Below are positions 51,347-60,362 of a stretch of 64,000 nucleotides of DNA, piece by piece; positions within the stretch are counted from its first letter, which is position 1; each line of letters starts with the position of its first letter. This DNA comes from Guptibacillus hwajinpoensis. Its GTDB lineage: Bacteria; Bacillota; Bacilli; Bacillales; Guptibacillaceae. Made by a program: the position numbers and the translations under genes. Where the stretch lies: positions 452,135 to 516,134 of the forward strand of contig NZ_JAIVKU010000003.1 in assembly GCF_020524165.1 (NCBI RefSeq), given 5' to 3'. Below the pieces are notes generated by a model. That model worked only from the letters and a program-made list of their open reading frames with translations. It was not told the DNA's origin and did not search any database.

Positions 51347-52930
51347 TTACACGTTAGGACCAGCATTTCTAATTTCTTCAGATACGTTTGAGAATTTCTC
51401 GAAGTTTTTAACAAATTGAGACGCAAGCTCTTTTGCTTTTACGTCATAGTTATCTTTGTGTTCCCATGTTTGTTTCGGTTGCAGTACTTCAGCTGGAACG
51501 CCAGGGCAGTGAGAGGGGATGTGCAAACCGAAAATAGGGTCTGTTATTGTCTCGATGCGATCCAGTTCACCATTTAAAGCAGCTTGAATCATCGCTCTTG
51601 TGTAGGATAACTTCATTCGCTTTCCTACGCCATAGCCTCCACCAGACCAACCAGTGTTTACAAGGAAAACCTGAACATCGTGTTCCATGATTTTCTCACC
51701 AAGCATTTCTGCATACCTGTGAGCAGGTAACGGTAAAAATGGAGCACCAAAGCAAGTGGAGAAAGTGGCTTCAGGTGAAGTGACTCCTCTTTCTGTTCCA
51801 GCGAGCTTACTCGTATATCCAGAAAGGAAATGGAACATTGCTTGTTCCTTCGTTAGCTTGCTGATTGGAGGAAGAACACCGAAAGCATCAGCAGTTAAGA
51901 AGATGATCGTATTAGGATGACCTGCTACGCTAGGTATCGCGATATTAGGAATGGCATCAATCGGATATGCCGCTCGTGTATTTTCGGTTAAACTCGTATT
52001 ATCGTAATCAGGTTCACGGGAATGAGTATCCATCATCACGTTCTCAAGAACCGTTCCAAACCGAATCGCATCCCAAATTTCAGGTTCTTTTTCTTTTGAT
52101 AAGTTGATGCATTTAGCATAGCAACCGCCTTCAATGTTAAAGACGCCGTTCATGGACCAGCCATGTTCATCATCACCGATAAGAGAACGATGAGCATCAG
52201 CAGAAAGTGTCGTTTTACCTGTACCAGATAAACCGAAAAATAGAGCAACGTCTCCTTCTTTACCAACATTGGCGGAGCAGTGCATTGAAAGAATATTGCG
52301 CTCAGGTAATAAGTAGTTCATCACAGTGAAAATCGACTTTTTGATTTCACCTGCGTATTCTGTACCACCAATTAACACGGTGCGTTTCTCAAATGATATG
52401 ATAATAAACGTTTCAGATTTTGTGCCGTCTACTTCAGGGTCTGCTTGAAAACCAGGCGCAGAGATCACAGTAAATCCTGCTTCATGGTCTTGAAGCTCAG
52501 ATTCATTCGGGCGAATAAAGAGTTGGTGTGCAAAAAGGTTATGCCAGGCATATTCATTAATCACCTGGATGGGTAGTCTTGATGACTGGTCAGCACCAGC
52601 AAATCCTTTAAATACATAAAGATCCTTTTTCTCACCAAGATAGTTCAATACTTTTGTGTAAAGGTTTTCAAAACTTTTTTCGGAAATTGACTGATTTGTT
52701 TCCCAATTTACTTTGTTCTTTACGGATTCTTCGTTTACAATGAACTTGTCCCCAGGAGAACGTCCGGTGTATTTTCCGGTTTCAACTCGAAGTGCGCCTG
52801 TTGAAGAGAGTGTCCCTTCATTTTTAAACAAAGAATGTTCAACCAGTTCAGAAACTGATAAATTCACATGTGGATTGTTCTTATTTAAGATAGCATCTAA
52901 TAACGGTGAGGAGAAGGAAGCTGTTTTCAT
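51347..52930 (-). CDS. pckA: Phosphoenolpyruvate carboxykinase (ATP)
   Basis: 527 aa, the same length as the B. subtilis enzyme. P-loop [11 protein letters not shown], the metal site GDDEHGWS, the N-terminal RSPGDKF and [11 protein letters not shown] are present. Converts oxaloacetate to PEP in gluconeogenesis. AAAGGATGGG precedes the ATG and TATACT lies upstream as a possible -10. Divergent from metK as in many bacilli. Confidence 0.96.
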   Translation of the reverse strand: MKTASFSSPLLDAILNKNNPHVNLSVSELVEHSLFKNEGTLSSTGALRVETGKYTGRSPGDKFIVNEESVKNKVNWETNQSISEKSFENLYTKVLNYLGEKKDLYVFKGFAGADQSSRLPIQVINEYAWHNLFAHQLFIRPNESELQDHEAGFTVISAPGFQADPEVDGTKSETFIIISFEKRTVLIGGTEYAGEIKKSIFTVMNYLLPERNILSMHCSANVGKEGDVALFFGLSGTGKTTLSADAHRSLIGDDEHGWSMNGVFNIEGGCYAKCINLSKEKEPEIWDAIRFGTVLENVMMDTHSREPDYDNTSLTENTRAAYPIDAIPNIAIPSVAGHPNTIIFLTADAFGVLPPISKLTKEQAMFHFLSGYTSKLAGTERGVTSPEATFSTCFGAPFLPLPAHRYAEMLGEKIMEHDVQVFLVNTGWSGGGYGVGKRMKLSYTRAMIQAALNGELDRIETITDPIFGLHIPSHCPGVPAEVLQPKQTWEHKDNYDVKAKELASQFVKNFEKFSNVSEEIRNAGPNV

Positions 52931-53082
52931 ACGTTAAACCCATCCTTTATGAAAGATTTCGTTGACTGACTTGTTTAACTCAAAAATAGTATAACACATT
53001 CACATAAATATTCTATACTAATCTATGTATTTTTGCTTGAAAAGTGAAAAAAAGGTGAATAACGATTTGGTTAGGTTTAACT

Positions 53083-53115
53083 GCCCTCTTCTTAATGAAA
53101 GAAGGCTTTTTTTAT
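53083..53115 (+). terminator. Weak hairpin with T run
   Basis: CTTCTT / AAGAAG stem followed by GGCTTTTTTT, downstream of no plus-strand gene that I can see. Confidence 0.35.
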
Positions 53116-53155
53116 GGGAGAAAATAAGAGGGGATGAAAATGAGCTTTTTAAGTA

Positions 53156-53720
53156 ATTTCACCTTTCAACCTGAACATAAAGACCGTGTTCAAATTGAAA
53201 GGCTCCAGTGCCTGCCGGGTCTAACCGGAGGCTTCCGCTTTTCATGTCTAGCTGCAGTGGGCAGGGTCTCGATGGCTTCACCCTACAAAATGAACACAAA
53301 GACCGTGTTCTTTTTGTAGGGCTCCAGCGCTTGTCGACCCTAAACGCCCACTTCCGCTTTTCGTGTCTAGCTGTGCGGGCTAAATCCTCCGACTGTTTCA
53401 CACTTTCGATTGAGACAAAAAGCGTCTCAGTCGAAAGGGCTCCAACATCCTGCGGATTTAGGCAGGCCCGCTCCGCTTTTCGTGTCTAGCTGCAGTGGGC
53501 AGGGTCTCGATGGCTTCACCCTACAAAATGAACACAAAGACCGTGTTCTTTTTTATAGGGCTCCAGCGCTTGTCGACCCTAATCGCCCACTTCCGCTTTT
53601 CATGTCTAGCTGCGACTCGCAGAAACTACGATATTTCACTCCTTCACAGGAACACAAAAAGCGTGTTCCAGTTCAGGAGTTCCAATATCTTCGTTTCTAA
53701 CCGCTCGCCTTCGCTTTTCT
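53156..53720. repeat. Palindromic repeat array B (5 units)
   Basis: Units: a 5'-truncated one to 53245, then 53246-53364, 53365-53483, 53484-53603 and 53604-53720, with a period of 119-120 nt. Each folds into one long hairpin. Helices differ between units but stay complementary: GTGGGC/GCCCAC and AGGGTC/GACCCT (units 2 and 4); GCGGGC/GCCCGC and TAAATCC/GGATTTA (unit 3); AGAAAC/GTTTCT (unit 5). The apical helix is GAACAC-7 nt-GTGTTC in most units and TGAGAC/GTCTCA in unit 3. Internal loops (TCGATGGCTTCAC; GCTCCAGCGCTTGTC) are more conserved. The array ends 3 nt before the metK promoter. Confidence 0.93.
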
Positions 53721-53723
53721 TCA

Positions 53724-53752
53724 TTGACACATCCTTTTATCTGCGTTATTAT
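53724..53752 (+). promoter_or_regulatory. Sigma-A promoter of metK
   Basis: TTGACA, 17-nt spacer, TATTAT, immediately after repeat array B and just before the SAM riboswitch. Confidence 0.85.
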
Positions 53753-53768
53753 ATTTCGAGAATGGATA

Positions 53769-53880
53769 CTCTTATCCCGAGCAGGCGGAGGGACAGGCCC
53801 GATGAAGCTCAGCAACCAACTCCTATACAACAGGATTAAGGTGCTAACCTGCAAGACAATAGTCTTGGAAGATAAGAGGC
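53769..53880 (+). ncRNA. SAM-I riboswitch (S-box) aptamer
   Basis: The conserved S-box core is present in order: CTTATC, AGGCGGAGGGAC, GGCCCGATGAAGC, CAGCAACC, AAGGTGCTAA and the closing AGATAAGAG that pairs with CTTATC. High S-adenosylmethionine should stabilise this fold and favour the downstream terminator, switching off metK. Confidence 0.95.
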
Positions 53881-53898
53881 GAAAGGCATGAGATACCA

Positions 53899-53937
53899 GC
53901 TCCTTTTCCCTCTAAATAGAAGGAAAGGGCTTTTTTA
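53899..53937 (+). terminator. Riboswitch expression-platform terminator
   Basis: CCTTTTCC / GGAAAGG stem with closing GC pairs, then TTTTTT. Confidence 0.85.
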
Positions 53938-54082
53938 ATGTCGTTGAGGTTGATGACACTATAAAAAAAGGTAAGACGATAAGATATTGAATTCGTTCTC
54001 TCGTTTCGGCACAGGATAATAGGGAAATGAGTACCGTATCCATTACAACATAATTAGATAGAACCCTTAAGGAGGTACTTGA

Positions 54083-55279
54083 GTGAGTAATCGTCGTTTG
54101 TTTACTTCTGAGTCAGTTACAGAGGGGCATCCTGATAAAATTTCAGATCAGATTTCCGATGCCATTCTGGATGATATTCTTGCGCATGATCCAAATGCGC
54201 GCGTTGCCTGTGAAACTACAGTAACAACTGGTCTTGTATTAGTTTCCGGTGAAATTACAACTTCGCACTATGTAGATATTCCGAAAGTCGTTCGTGAAAC
54301 CATTCAAACAATCGGATATACACGTGCAAAATACGGATTTGATGCTGAAACATGTGCAGTTCTTTCTTCAATTGATGAACAGTCTGCCGATATAGCTGCA
54401 GGTGTAAATGTCGCTCTTGAAGCGCGTGAAGGCACAATGTCCGATGATGAAATTGATGCAATTGGTGCTGGTGACCAGGGACTTATGTTTGGTTACGCAT
54501 GTAATGAAACAGCGGAATTAATGCCACTTCCGATTTCTCTTGCACATAAATTAGCGCGTCGTTTGAGCGAAGTAAGAAAAGAAGAAATTCTTCCTTATCT
54601 TCGTCCTGATGGAAAAACTCAGGTTACAGTGGAATATGATGAAGCTGGAAAGCCAGTTCGCGTGGATACGATTGTTGTATCAACACAGCATCACCCTGAA
54701 ATTTCACTTGAACAAATTCAGCGTAACATTAAGGAACACGTTGTGAAGCCGGTTGTTCCTGCAGAATTAATTGATGAAGAAACAAAGTATTTCATTAACC
54801 CAACAGGACGCTTTGTTATTGGTGGTCCACAAGGTGATGCAGGTTTGACAGGAAGAAAGATTATCGTGGATACTTATGGTGGTTATGCACGTCACGGTGG
54901 AGGGGCATTCTCTGGTAAGGATGCAACGAAAGTAGACCGTTCTGCTGCATATGCAGCTCGCTACGTTGCGAAAAACCTTGTAGCAGCAGGTCTTGCAGAT
55001 CGTTGTGAAGTTCAGCTTGCATACGCGATTGGTGTTGCTCAACCAGTATCGATTGCGATTGATACATTTGGCACTGGGAAAGTGTCAGAGGAACGACTTG
55101 TGGAGCTAGTGAGAGAGAACTTTGACCTTCGTCCTGCAGGCATTATTAAGATGCTTGATCTTCGTCGCCCTATTTATAAGCAAACGGCTGCGTATGGTCA
55201 TTTTGGACGTACGGACATTGAGCTTCCTTGGGAGCAAACGGATCGTTCAGAATCCCTTAAACAGGGTGCTGGAATTTAA
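54083..55279 (+). CDS. metK: S-adenosylmethionine synthetase
   Basis: 398 aa. [30 protein letters not shown] and GGGAFSGKD are the ATP and methionine-site signatures. Forms SAM from ATP and methionine. Start GTG with AAGGAGG upstream. Controlled by the S-box leader; the product feeds SpeD (19916) and methyltransferases such as MnmM (61831). Confidence 0.97.
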   Translation: MSNRRLFTSESVTEGHPDKISDQISDAILDDILAHDPNARVACETTVTTGLVLVSGEITTSHYVDIPKVVRETIQTIGYTRAKYGFDAETCAVLSSIDEQSADIAAGVNVALEAREGTMSDDEIDAIGAGDQGLMFGYACNETAELMPLPISLAHKLARRLSEVRKEEILPYLRPDGKTQVTVEYDEAGKPVRVDTIVVSTQHHPEISLEQIQRNIKEHVVKPVVPAELIDEETKYFINPTGRFVIGGPQGDAGLTGRKIIVDTYGGYARHGGGAFSGKDATKVDRSAAYAARYVAKNLVAAGLADRCEVQLAYAIGVAQPVSIAIDTFGTGKVSEERLVELVRENFDLRPAGIIKMLDLRRPIYKQTAAYGHFGRTDIELPWEQTDRSESLKQGAGI

Positions 55280-55285
55280 TAAATA

Positions 55286-55314
55286 AAAAAAGAGGCCACT
55301 GGTCTCTTTTTTTT
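55286..55314 (+). terminator. Terminator of metK
   Basis: AGAGGCC-AC-TGGTCTCT then nine T. Confidence 0.85.
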
Positions 55315-55471
55315 TGCCTTCATGTATTCAATGGGGAAAAGAATGAGAACGCCACCATATCTGGGAGCCGGAGCGGTGGCGAGAGGTGGGATTGCACCGG
55401 CTACTAGCATGCATAAATGGGAAGAGAAGGTGTGACGGAATCGTAAGGGAGGGTCTTCTGTCAGATCATCT

Positions 55472-56800
55472 TTATTGAATGGATTGTACTGAGATGGATC
55501 CCAATCCTTTATAAATGTTCGGTCGTCCAATTGAACAGTAAATCAGATCATAGGTGTTGGCAATGATTCGCATTTCATCGAGCGTATATAAATTATGACC
55601 GTCTACGATTAAAGGAAGGTTGAGTCCTTTAATGATCTTTCCCCAATTCAGTTGTTTAACCGATACTAGTTCACTCATTAATAAAAGGGCATCACAACCT
55701 TGGACTGATTCGTAAATGGTATTCATTTCGTTATCTTGTTTGCCCCTCGTTTTTTCAGTATCAAACTGTTGAACAAAGGCACCTTCCTCTTTTAGTTTCT
55801 TAATGACGAACTTATAAGGGGGAAGGGCTGGTAGAGCTTTCACGGTAGATGAAGTAAAAATAGCAATCTTAGCACCTTGAAGAGTACCTAGGAAATCTTT
55901 CAATTTCTGAATCAATAGTTCTGGTTGGTATTGATCGATTTCTTCAATGGCTTTAAACATTCGATTTGCGGAAGAAGATTCTTTGATCATTGAACGAAAT
56001 GAAGCAAGTTCCACTAAGGTGTCGGTACCTAGAAAAGAAGAGCCGGGATGAAGAGAGTGCTCAGTAAATTGGGGTGTCTTTGGTAATGACCCCTGAATCA
56101 ATTCGACGTCACCCCCATATTTTTCTGCCGCCACAGCGATCATTGTGAGACACGAGGTTTGCAACGATTGATACGTATGATAAGCGTATCTCATTAATTC
56201 TGCACTAGAATGGTCCATATATTGAAGAGACGAAGAGATCGGTTCATAGAATGTTTCCATTGCGCGACACGCTCGAAGCGAAGAACAGCCGATAATGATT
56301 TGTGAAGGGTACAAAAAATCCTTTACTGCGGAGCCTTTTCGAATAAAATCTGGATTGCTTACAACATCGAAGGAGCGATCAGATACATCCTGTTGGATGA
56401 GAATGTCTTCTACTTTTGATGCTGTTCCTGGAGGGACGTTACTTTTAATAATGAAGGTTTTATGCTTTTTAATTGTGAGGGCGATTTTTCTTATAAAACG
56501 AAAGAAACAAGTAAGATCAGGGTTTTCTTGCTCATCAACTGGAATAGGTTCTGTGAACAGAAGAATGTCTGCTTCAGAAGCGGCTGTTAATCGATTAACG
56601 GAGAAACTTAATTGACCATCTTTTTTAGCTTCTGCCAACATTTCTAACAATCCTTCTTCTTCCACAGGAATCTCACCTGAATGAAGTGCATCAATTTGAC
56701 TTCGATCCTCATCGGTACAAACGACATTGTGACCATGTGAGGCAAAAATAGCTGATGCGGTTAATCCAATTTCATTTGTACCAAAAACAGCAAGTTTCAT
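55472..56800 (-). CDS. UDP-glucose dehydrogenase-like protein lacking the catalytic Cys
   Basis: 442 aa with the UGDH/GMD three-domain plan: N-terminal Rossmann fold (KLAVFGTNEIGLTASAIFA), VPPGTA, a middle dimer helix and a C-terminal UDP-binding-like domain. The usual FGGSCFPKD active-site loop reads HPGSSFLGTD, so the nucleophilic Cys is Ser and the Lys-Asp pair is changed. It is probably not a normal 6-dehydrogenase. Compare B. subtilis YtcA, which has a neighbouring glycosyltransferase too. Last gene of an operon with a glycosyltransferase and a PAP2 phosphatase. AAAGGAG precedes the ATG. Confidence 0.8.
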   Translation of the reverse strand: MKLAVFGTNEIGLTASAIFASHGHNVVCTDEDRSQIDALHSGEIPVEEEGLLEMLAEAKKDGQLSFSVNRLTAASEADILLFTEPIPVDEQENPDLTCFFRFIRKIALTIKKHKTFIIKSNVPPGTASKVEDILIQQDVSDRSFDVVSNPDFIRKGSAVKDFLYPSQIIIGCSSLRACRAMETFYEPISSSLQYMDHSSAELMRYAYHTYQSLQTSCLTMIAVAAEKYGGDVELIQGSLPKTPQFTEHSLHPGSSFLGTDTLVELASFRSMIKESSSANRMFKAIEEIDQYQPELLIQKLKDFLGTLQGAKIAIFTSSTVKALPALPPYKFVIKKLKEEGAFVQQFDTEKTRGKQDNEMNTIYESVQGCDALLLMSELVSVKQLNWGKIIKGLNLPLIVDGHNLYTLDEMRIIANTYDLIYCSIGRPNIYKGLGSISVQSIQ

Positions 56801-56814
56801 TATTTTTCTCCTTT

Positions 56815-57960
56815 CTATGCGTATTGAGCAAGTTTTTTAACTCCGATTGCTTTCTCATAGTCCTCTAATAATCGTCCGAAAATCGCCTCCCAAGATTGAG
56901 AAAGTGCATAACGTCGTCCCTCATAACCCATCATCCTTCGTTCCGTATCATCTGTTAAGAGTCGTTTGATTGCGTTAATGTATTCGTCCTCTTTATTAGG
57001 AGAGCAGAAAAGCCCATTTCGTTCACCCGACACAACATCGGTTAACCCTCCTGCATTTGCAGCTATAACAGGTGTTCCTGAGGCGAGAGATTCTAGTGCG
57101 ACGTTTCCGAACGTTTCAGTAGCTGATGGAAAGATGAAGAGATCTGAAGTGGCGTATAGCTCTGCTAACTCTGCTCCCTCTTTATAACCGGTAAATGTAA
57201 CATTTCTAGGAACGTTTTCTCTGAAGTGAGGCATGGCAGGTCCATCCCCTACTACCAACCATCTTGTTTGTTGTTTCAGTTCTTCCGGTAGTTTCCACAT
57301 GATTTTTTGTAATGTTTCAAGATTTTTTTCTGGAGCTAATCGACTAACAAACAAGAGAATATACTTTTCCTGAAAGTTGTATCGTTCTCTTAGTGATTGA
57401 TCTTTTCTAACCGGAGAAAAGTGTTCACAGTTAACCCCTCTTCTCCAAAGCTTTAGGTTTTGAAAGCCTTTTTCTTTTAAACGATTACGCGTTTCATTAG
57501 AAGGAACAAAGGTGCTAGAGAATGGCTGGTGAAACCACGTTATATACTTCCACATGACAGGGGAAAACCATTCAAGGTGATAATGTTTAAGATAGTCATC
57601 AAAATTAGTGTGGTAGGAAGCAACCATTGGGATATGATTCTTTTTTCCGTAGTGCAACCCGCACATGCCGATATTAAACGGTGTTGCAACATGAAGTAGG
57701 TCAGGGGAAAACCCTTGAAGCTGGTTGCGTATAAGACTTAATTTAGGAAGGGCAATGCGGCATTCGGGGTATAGGAAAAACTTCATACTTGTAAACCGAT
57801 GAACATTACTTGTGAACAGGTCTTCATCAGCCTGACAGTCGGGTGCAAAAAGCATATAATCGACATGCTGACGGTCCATATATGTGGTTAACTTACCGAG
57901 TGTGCGCGAAACCCCATTGACCTGTGGATAATAAGTGTCAGTAAACAGTGCAAGCTTCAT
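56815..57960 (-). CDS. GT4-family glycosyltransferase
   Basis: 381 aa, GT-B fold. The N-terminal acceptor domain begins KLALFTDTYYPQVNGVSRT; the donor domain has FVSRLAPEKNLETL and FPSATETFGNVALESLASG with the EX7E motif. This resembles bacterial mannosyl or glucosyl transferases acting on diacylglycerol or envelope lipids. AGGGGG precedes the ATG. Spaced 17 nt from the PAP2 gene and 14 nt from the UGDH-like gene, so one operon. Confidence 0.88.
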   Translation of the reverse strand: MKLALFTDTYYPQVNGVSRTLGKLTTYMDRQHVDYMLFAPDCQADEDLFTSNVHRFTSMKFFLYPECRIALPKLSLIRNQLQGFSPDLLHVATPFNIGMCGLHYGKKNHIPMVASYHTNFDDYLKHYHLEWFSPVMWKYITWFHQPFSSTFVPSNETRNRLKEKGFQNLKLWRRGVNCEHFSPVRKDQSLRERYNFQEKYILLFVSRLAPEKNLETLQKIMWKLPEELKQQTRWLVVGDGPAMPHFRENVPRNVTFTGYKEGAELAELYATSDLFIFPSATETFGNVALESLASGTPVIAANAGGLTDVVSGERNGLFCSPNKEDEYINAIKRLLTDDTERRMMGYEGRRYALSQSWEAIFGRLLEDYEKAIGVKKLAQYA

Positions 57961-57977
57961 GGATGTTTTTCCCCCTT

Positions 57978-58505
57978 CTAACCTAATATGAGTGTTGAAA
58001 GAATGCCTGATCCACCACCAAGTAAAACACCAACGAGAACATCAGAAGGATAATGATGACCTAAGTAGATCCGTGATAAGGCAACTAGACTCCCGAGAGC
58101 AAGAAGGGGGAGAGCCAGTGAAGGAAGATGAAAGACAAACGGTGTAAGAACAGAAAATATAGCTGTTGTATGCCCAGAAGGAAAAGAATGATCTTTCAGA
58201 GGATAGACGAGCATCTTTGTTTCTGGCATTGCCAAATATGGACGGTGTCTTGGATAATGCTTTTTAATAAAATGAACAGGTATATGACTTGCAGCAAGAC
58301 CAAAGGCAGCTTGCAATCCCCAGATTTTTAAAGGAGCGGGTAACAAAGCAAGTAACATAAGCGTGCTTATAATGGTTGCTTTAGCACCACCCGCATGAGT
58401 AACAAAACCAAAAAGAGATGTCAGATACCTTGAATGACATGTTAAATTCACGAATCGAAATACGGTACACTCCCGCTCATAAAGCCATCCAACCACTTTA
58501 CTCAA
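57978..58505 (-). CDS. PAP2 family lipid phosphatase
   Basis: 175 aa, five to six membrane helices. The three acid phosphatase motifs are KKHYPRHRP, SFPSGHT and SRIYLGHHYPSD, with catalytic His residues in place. Probably dephosphorylates undecaprenyl diphosphate or a lipid phosphate at the outer membrane face. Start TTG with GGGGG 7 nt upstream. First gene of the operon. Confidence 0.88.
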   Translation of the reverse strand: MSKVVGWLYERECTVFRFVNLTCHSRYLTSLFGFVTHAGGAKATIISTLMLLALLPAPLKIWGLQAAFGLAASHIPVHFIKKHYPRHRPYLAMPETKMLVYPLKDHSFPSGHTTAIFSVLTPFVFHLPSLALPLLALGSLVALSRIYLGHHYPSDVLVGVLLGGGSGILSTLILG

Positions 58506-58603
58506 AAAGAATCCCCCTTCAACCTATGTGTTATCTCAAGCATATAGCAGAATTTTAATGCCACTATTAACGAAATCTTAAGGTATTGTTAAATTCAAAC
58601 AAA

Positions 58604-58634
58604 AAAAGATCAGGAATTGCTTCCCTGATCTTTT
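58604..58634 (-). terminator. Terminator
   Basis: AAAAGATCAGG / CCTGATCTTTT stem; minus-strand T run TTTTTTTG. Confidence 0.88.
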
Positions 58635-58637
58635 CCA

Positions 58638-58865
58638 TCAAATTAACGTGAAATAAATAACATAGCCAATAGCTAATGCTGTTGCGATGATGTAAACAAG
58701 AAAAATGGGGTTACTAAAAAAAGAAGATTTCACTCGAGCATTTCCTTGATTATCATATTCACCTTTTTGATTTTGTCCAAGCCTGTACGTCATAAATGCG
58801 CCAATTAGCAAGGTGATGACGACGAGCACGATCAAGACCATTGTCATTTTGTACACGGAGGCCAC
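58638..58865 (-). CDS. Small membrane protein, 75 aa
   Basis: Two membrane helices (residues ~8-28 and ~52-73) joined by a charged loop (GQNQKGEYDNQGNARVKSS). The start is probably GTG; the ribosome site is weak. Downstream of ytoA on the same strand, 61 nt away, so possibly co-transcribed with it. Family not recognised. Confidence 0.6.
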   Translation of the reverse strand: MASVYKMTMVLIVLVVITLLIGAFMTYRLGQNQKGEYDNQGNARVKSSFFSNPIFLVYIIATALAIGYVIYFTLI

Positions 58866-58926
58866 CTCGATCCATTAGGATTGTATTGGTAACTTTCCTC
58901 AAACAAACGACAAATATGCGCGCTTT

Positions 58927-59442
58927 CTAGATCGGCTTCTGCTCTTTGTAGTAAGCTGCTTTTTCAACATATTCTCTTCGAATCCGGTTCATGTCTTCCA
59001 CATCATCTTCTGTTAATCTTCTAACAACCTTTGCGGGTCTGCCGAAAGCCAGAGAGTGAGGTGGAATTTTCTTTCCGGGTGGGACAAGACTTCCAGCACC
59101 GATAAAAGAACCCTCACCAATTTCAGATCCGTCAAGAATGATGGACCCCATTCCAATCAGGGCGTTCTTACGAATAACACTACTATGAAGGATAACTTGA
59201 TGCCCAATCGTAACACCGTCCTCGAGAATGAGCTTTTTATTTGGGCTTTGGTGAAGAACACAATTATCTTGAATATTAACACTTTTACCAATTTCTGTTG
59301 GAGCAACATCGCCGCGTATAGTGGTGTTAAACCAGACGCTACTATGTTCTTCGATTGTCACATCACCTGTAATGGTAGTATAATCCGCAATATAGACTGT
59401 TTCATGAATCTGAGGTTTTTTATCGTGATAAGCATATAGCAA
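58927..59442 (-). CDS. ytoA: Gamma-class carbonic anhydrase-like protein YtoA
   Basis: 171 aa left-handed beta helix with hexapeptide repeats (ITGDVTI, VNIQDNCVLH, VTIGHQVILHSS, ALIGMGSIILDG). The three metal His positions (LHQSP, IGHQVILHS) are retained. Start TTG 59442 is preferred, because B. subtilis YtoA begins at the matching position and GGGA lies 5 nt upstream; an ATG at 59460 has no near ribosome site. Carbonic anhydrase activity is uncertain in this subfamily. Divergent from ytpA. Confidence 0.88.
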   Translation of the reverse strand: MLYAYHDKKPQIHETVYIADYTTITGDVTIEEHSSVWFNTTIRGDVAPTEIGKSVNIQDNCVLHQSPNKKLILEDGVTIGHQVILHSSVIRKNALIGMGSIILDGSEIGEGSFIGAGSLVPPGKKIPPHSLAFGRPAKVVRRLTEDDVEDMNRIRREYVEKAAYYKEQKPI

Positions 59443-59532
59443 TACAATCCCAACTTTCATTTAGTATAGATGAAATCCTTTTCAAAAGTAGTGTATCAAA
59501 AAGACCGGACCTACATAAGGGGGCTTATTTTC

Positions 59533-60345
59533 ATGCGTATAAAAGAAACGGAATATGCAAAAGGGGTTATTGTGTTAGTTCATGGTGCAAATGAACATCA
59601 TCGCAGATATGATTGGCTCGTTTCAAAGTGGATTGAAGCAGGTTACCATGTCGTGCTTGGCGATCTACCAGGGCAAGGAGAGAGCACAAGAAGACGAGGT
59701 CATATTGATTCATTTAACCAATATATTGAAACCATTGATAAGTGGATTAAGAGAGCTCATGACTATCAGCTACCTGTATTTTTATTAGGGCACAGTATGG
59801 GAGGGCTTGCTTCCATTCGAACGATTATGGAAAAAAGACCGTCTCTTACCGGAGTGATGTTATCATCTCCTTGTATCGGTCTTATGAACCCTCCCAACAA
59901 AGGTGTTGATTTTCTATCCAAAGTATTAAATCCAATTGTTCCTTCGCTGAGATTAAATTCGAAGTTAGAACCGAATATTGGGACTCGGAATCCGGAATTT
60001 CATAAACGCGATCAAGAAGATCCTTTAATGGTTCAAAAAGTATCCGTAAGATGGTATCGTGAACTTCTTAAGGCGATGAAAATAGCCAATGAAGGCGCAA
60101 AAACGTTTCCTAATTTACCACTACTTGTTTTGCAGGGTGGCGACGATCGAATTGTCGATAAACATGCCGTTATTTCCTGGTTCAATCGAATTCCTTTAAC
60201 AGAGAAAGCTTATAAAGAGTGGGATGGGTTTTATCATGAAGTGTTCAACGAACCAGACCGTGACGATGTTTTTCAAACGGCTAAATCATTCGTTGAATTA
60301 AAGCTTCAATTACTAGAGCGTAAGGAAAATAAGGTAAATAATTAA
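59533..60345 (+). CDS. ytpA: Lysophospholipase-like hydrolase YtpA
   Basis: 270 aa alpha/beta hydrolase, monoacylglycerol-lipase type: VLVHGANEHHRRY, LLGHSMGGLAS (nucleophile Ser), VRWYRELLKAM and the C-terminal FYHEVFNEPDR with catalytic His. Very close to B. subtilis YtpA, reported to be needed for the phospholipid antibiotic bacilysocin. ATG 59533 has AAGGGGG 8 nt upstream; the longer reading is not conserved. Followed by ytpB after 17 nt, as in B. subtilis. Confidence 0.92.
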   Translation: MRIKETEYAKGVIVLVHGANEHHRRYDWLVSKWIEAGYHVVLGDLPGQGESTRRRGHIDSFNQYIETIDKWIKRAHDYQLPVFLLGHSMGGLASIRTIMEKRPSLTGVMLSSPCIGLMNPPNKGVDFLSKVLNPIVPSLRLNSKLEPNIGTRNPEFHKRDQEDPLMVQKVSVRWYRELLKAMKIANEGAKTFPNLPLLVLQGGDDRIVDKHAVISWFNRIPLTEKAYKEWDGFYHEVFNEPDRDDVFQTAKSFVELKLQLLERKENKVNN

Positions 60346-60362
60346 TACAGGAGTGGGATCAC

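Noticed and set aside
53156..53720. CRISPR array
   Set aside because: Units of about 119 nt are contiguous with no unique spacers, and no cas genes are present.
53134..53854. Several 60-114 codon open frames on both strands over repeat array B
   Set aside because: They follow the 119-nt period, shift with unit length, and lack start signals; the underlying sequence is the palindromic repeat.
55276..55530. 84-codon minus-strand frame overlapping the end of the UGDH-like gene
   Set aside because: No ribosome site, overlaps the metK terminator, and its composition looks non-coding.
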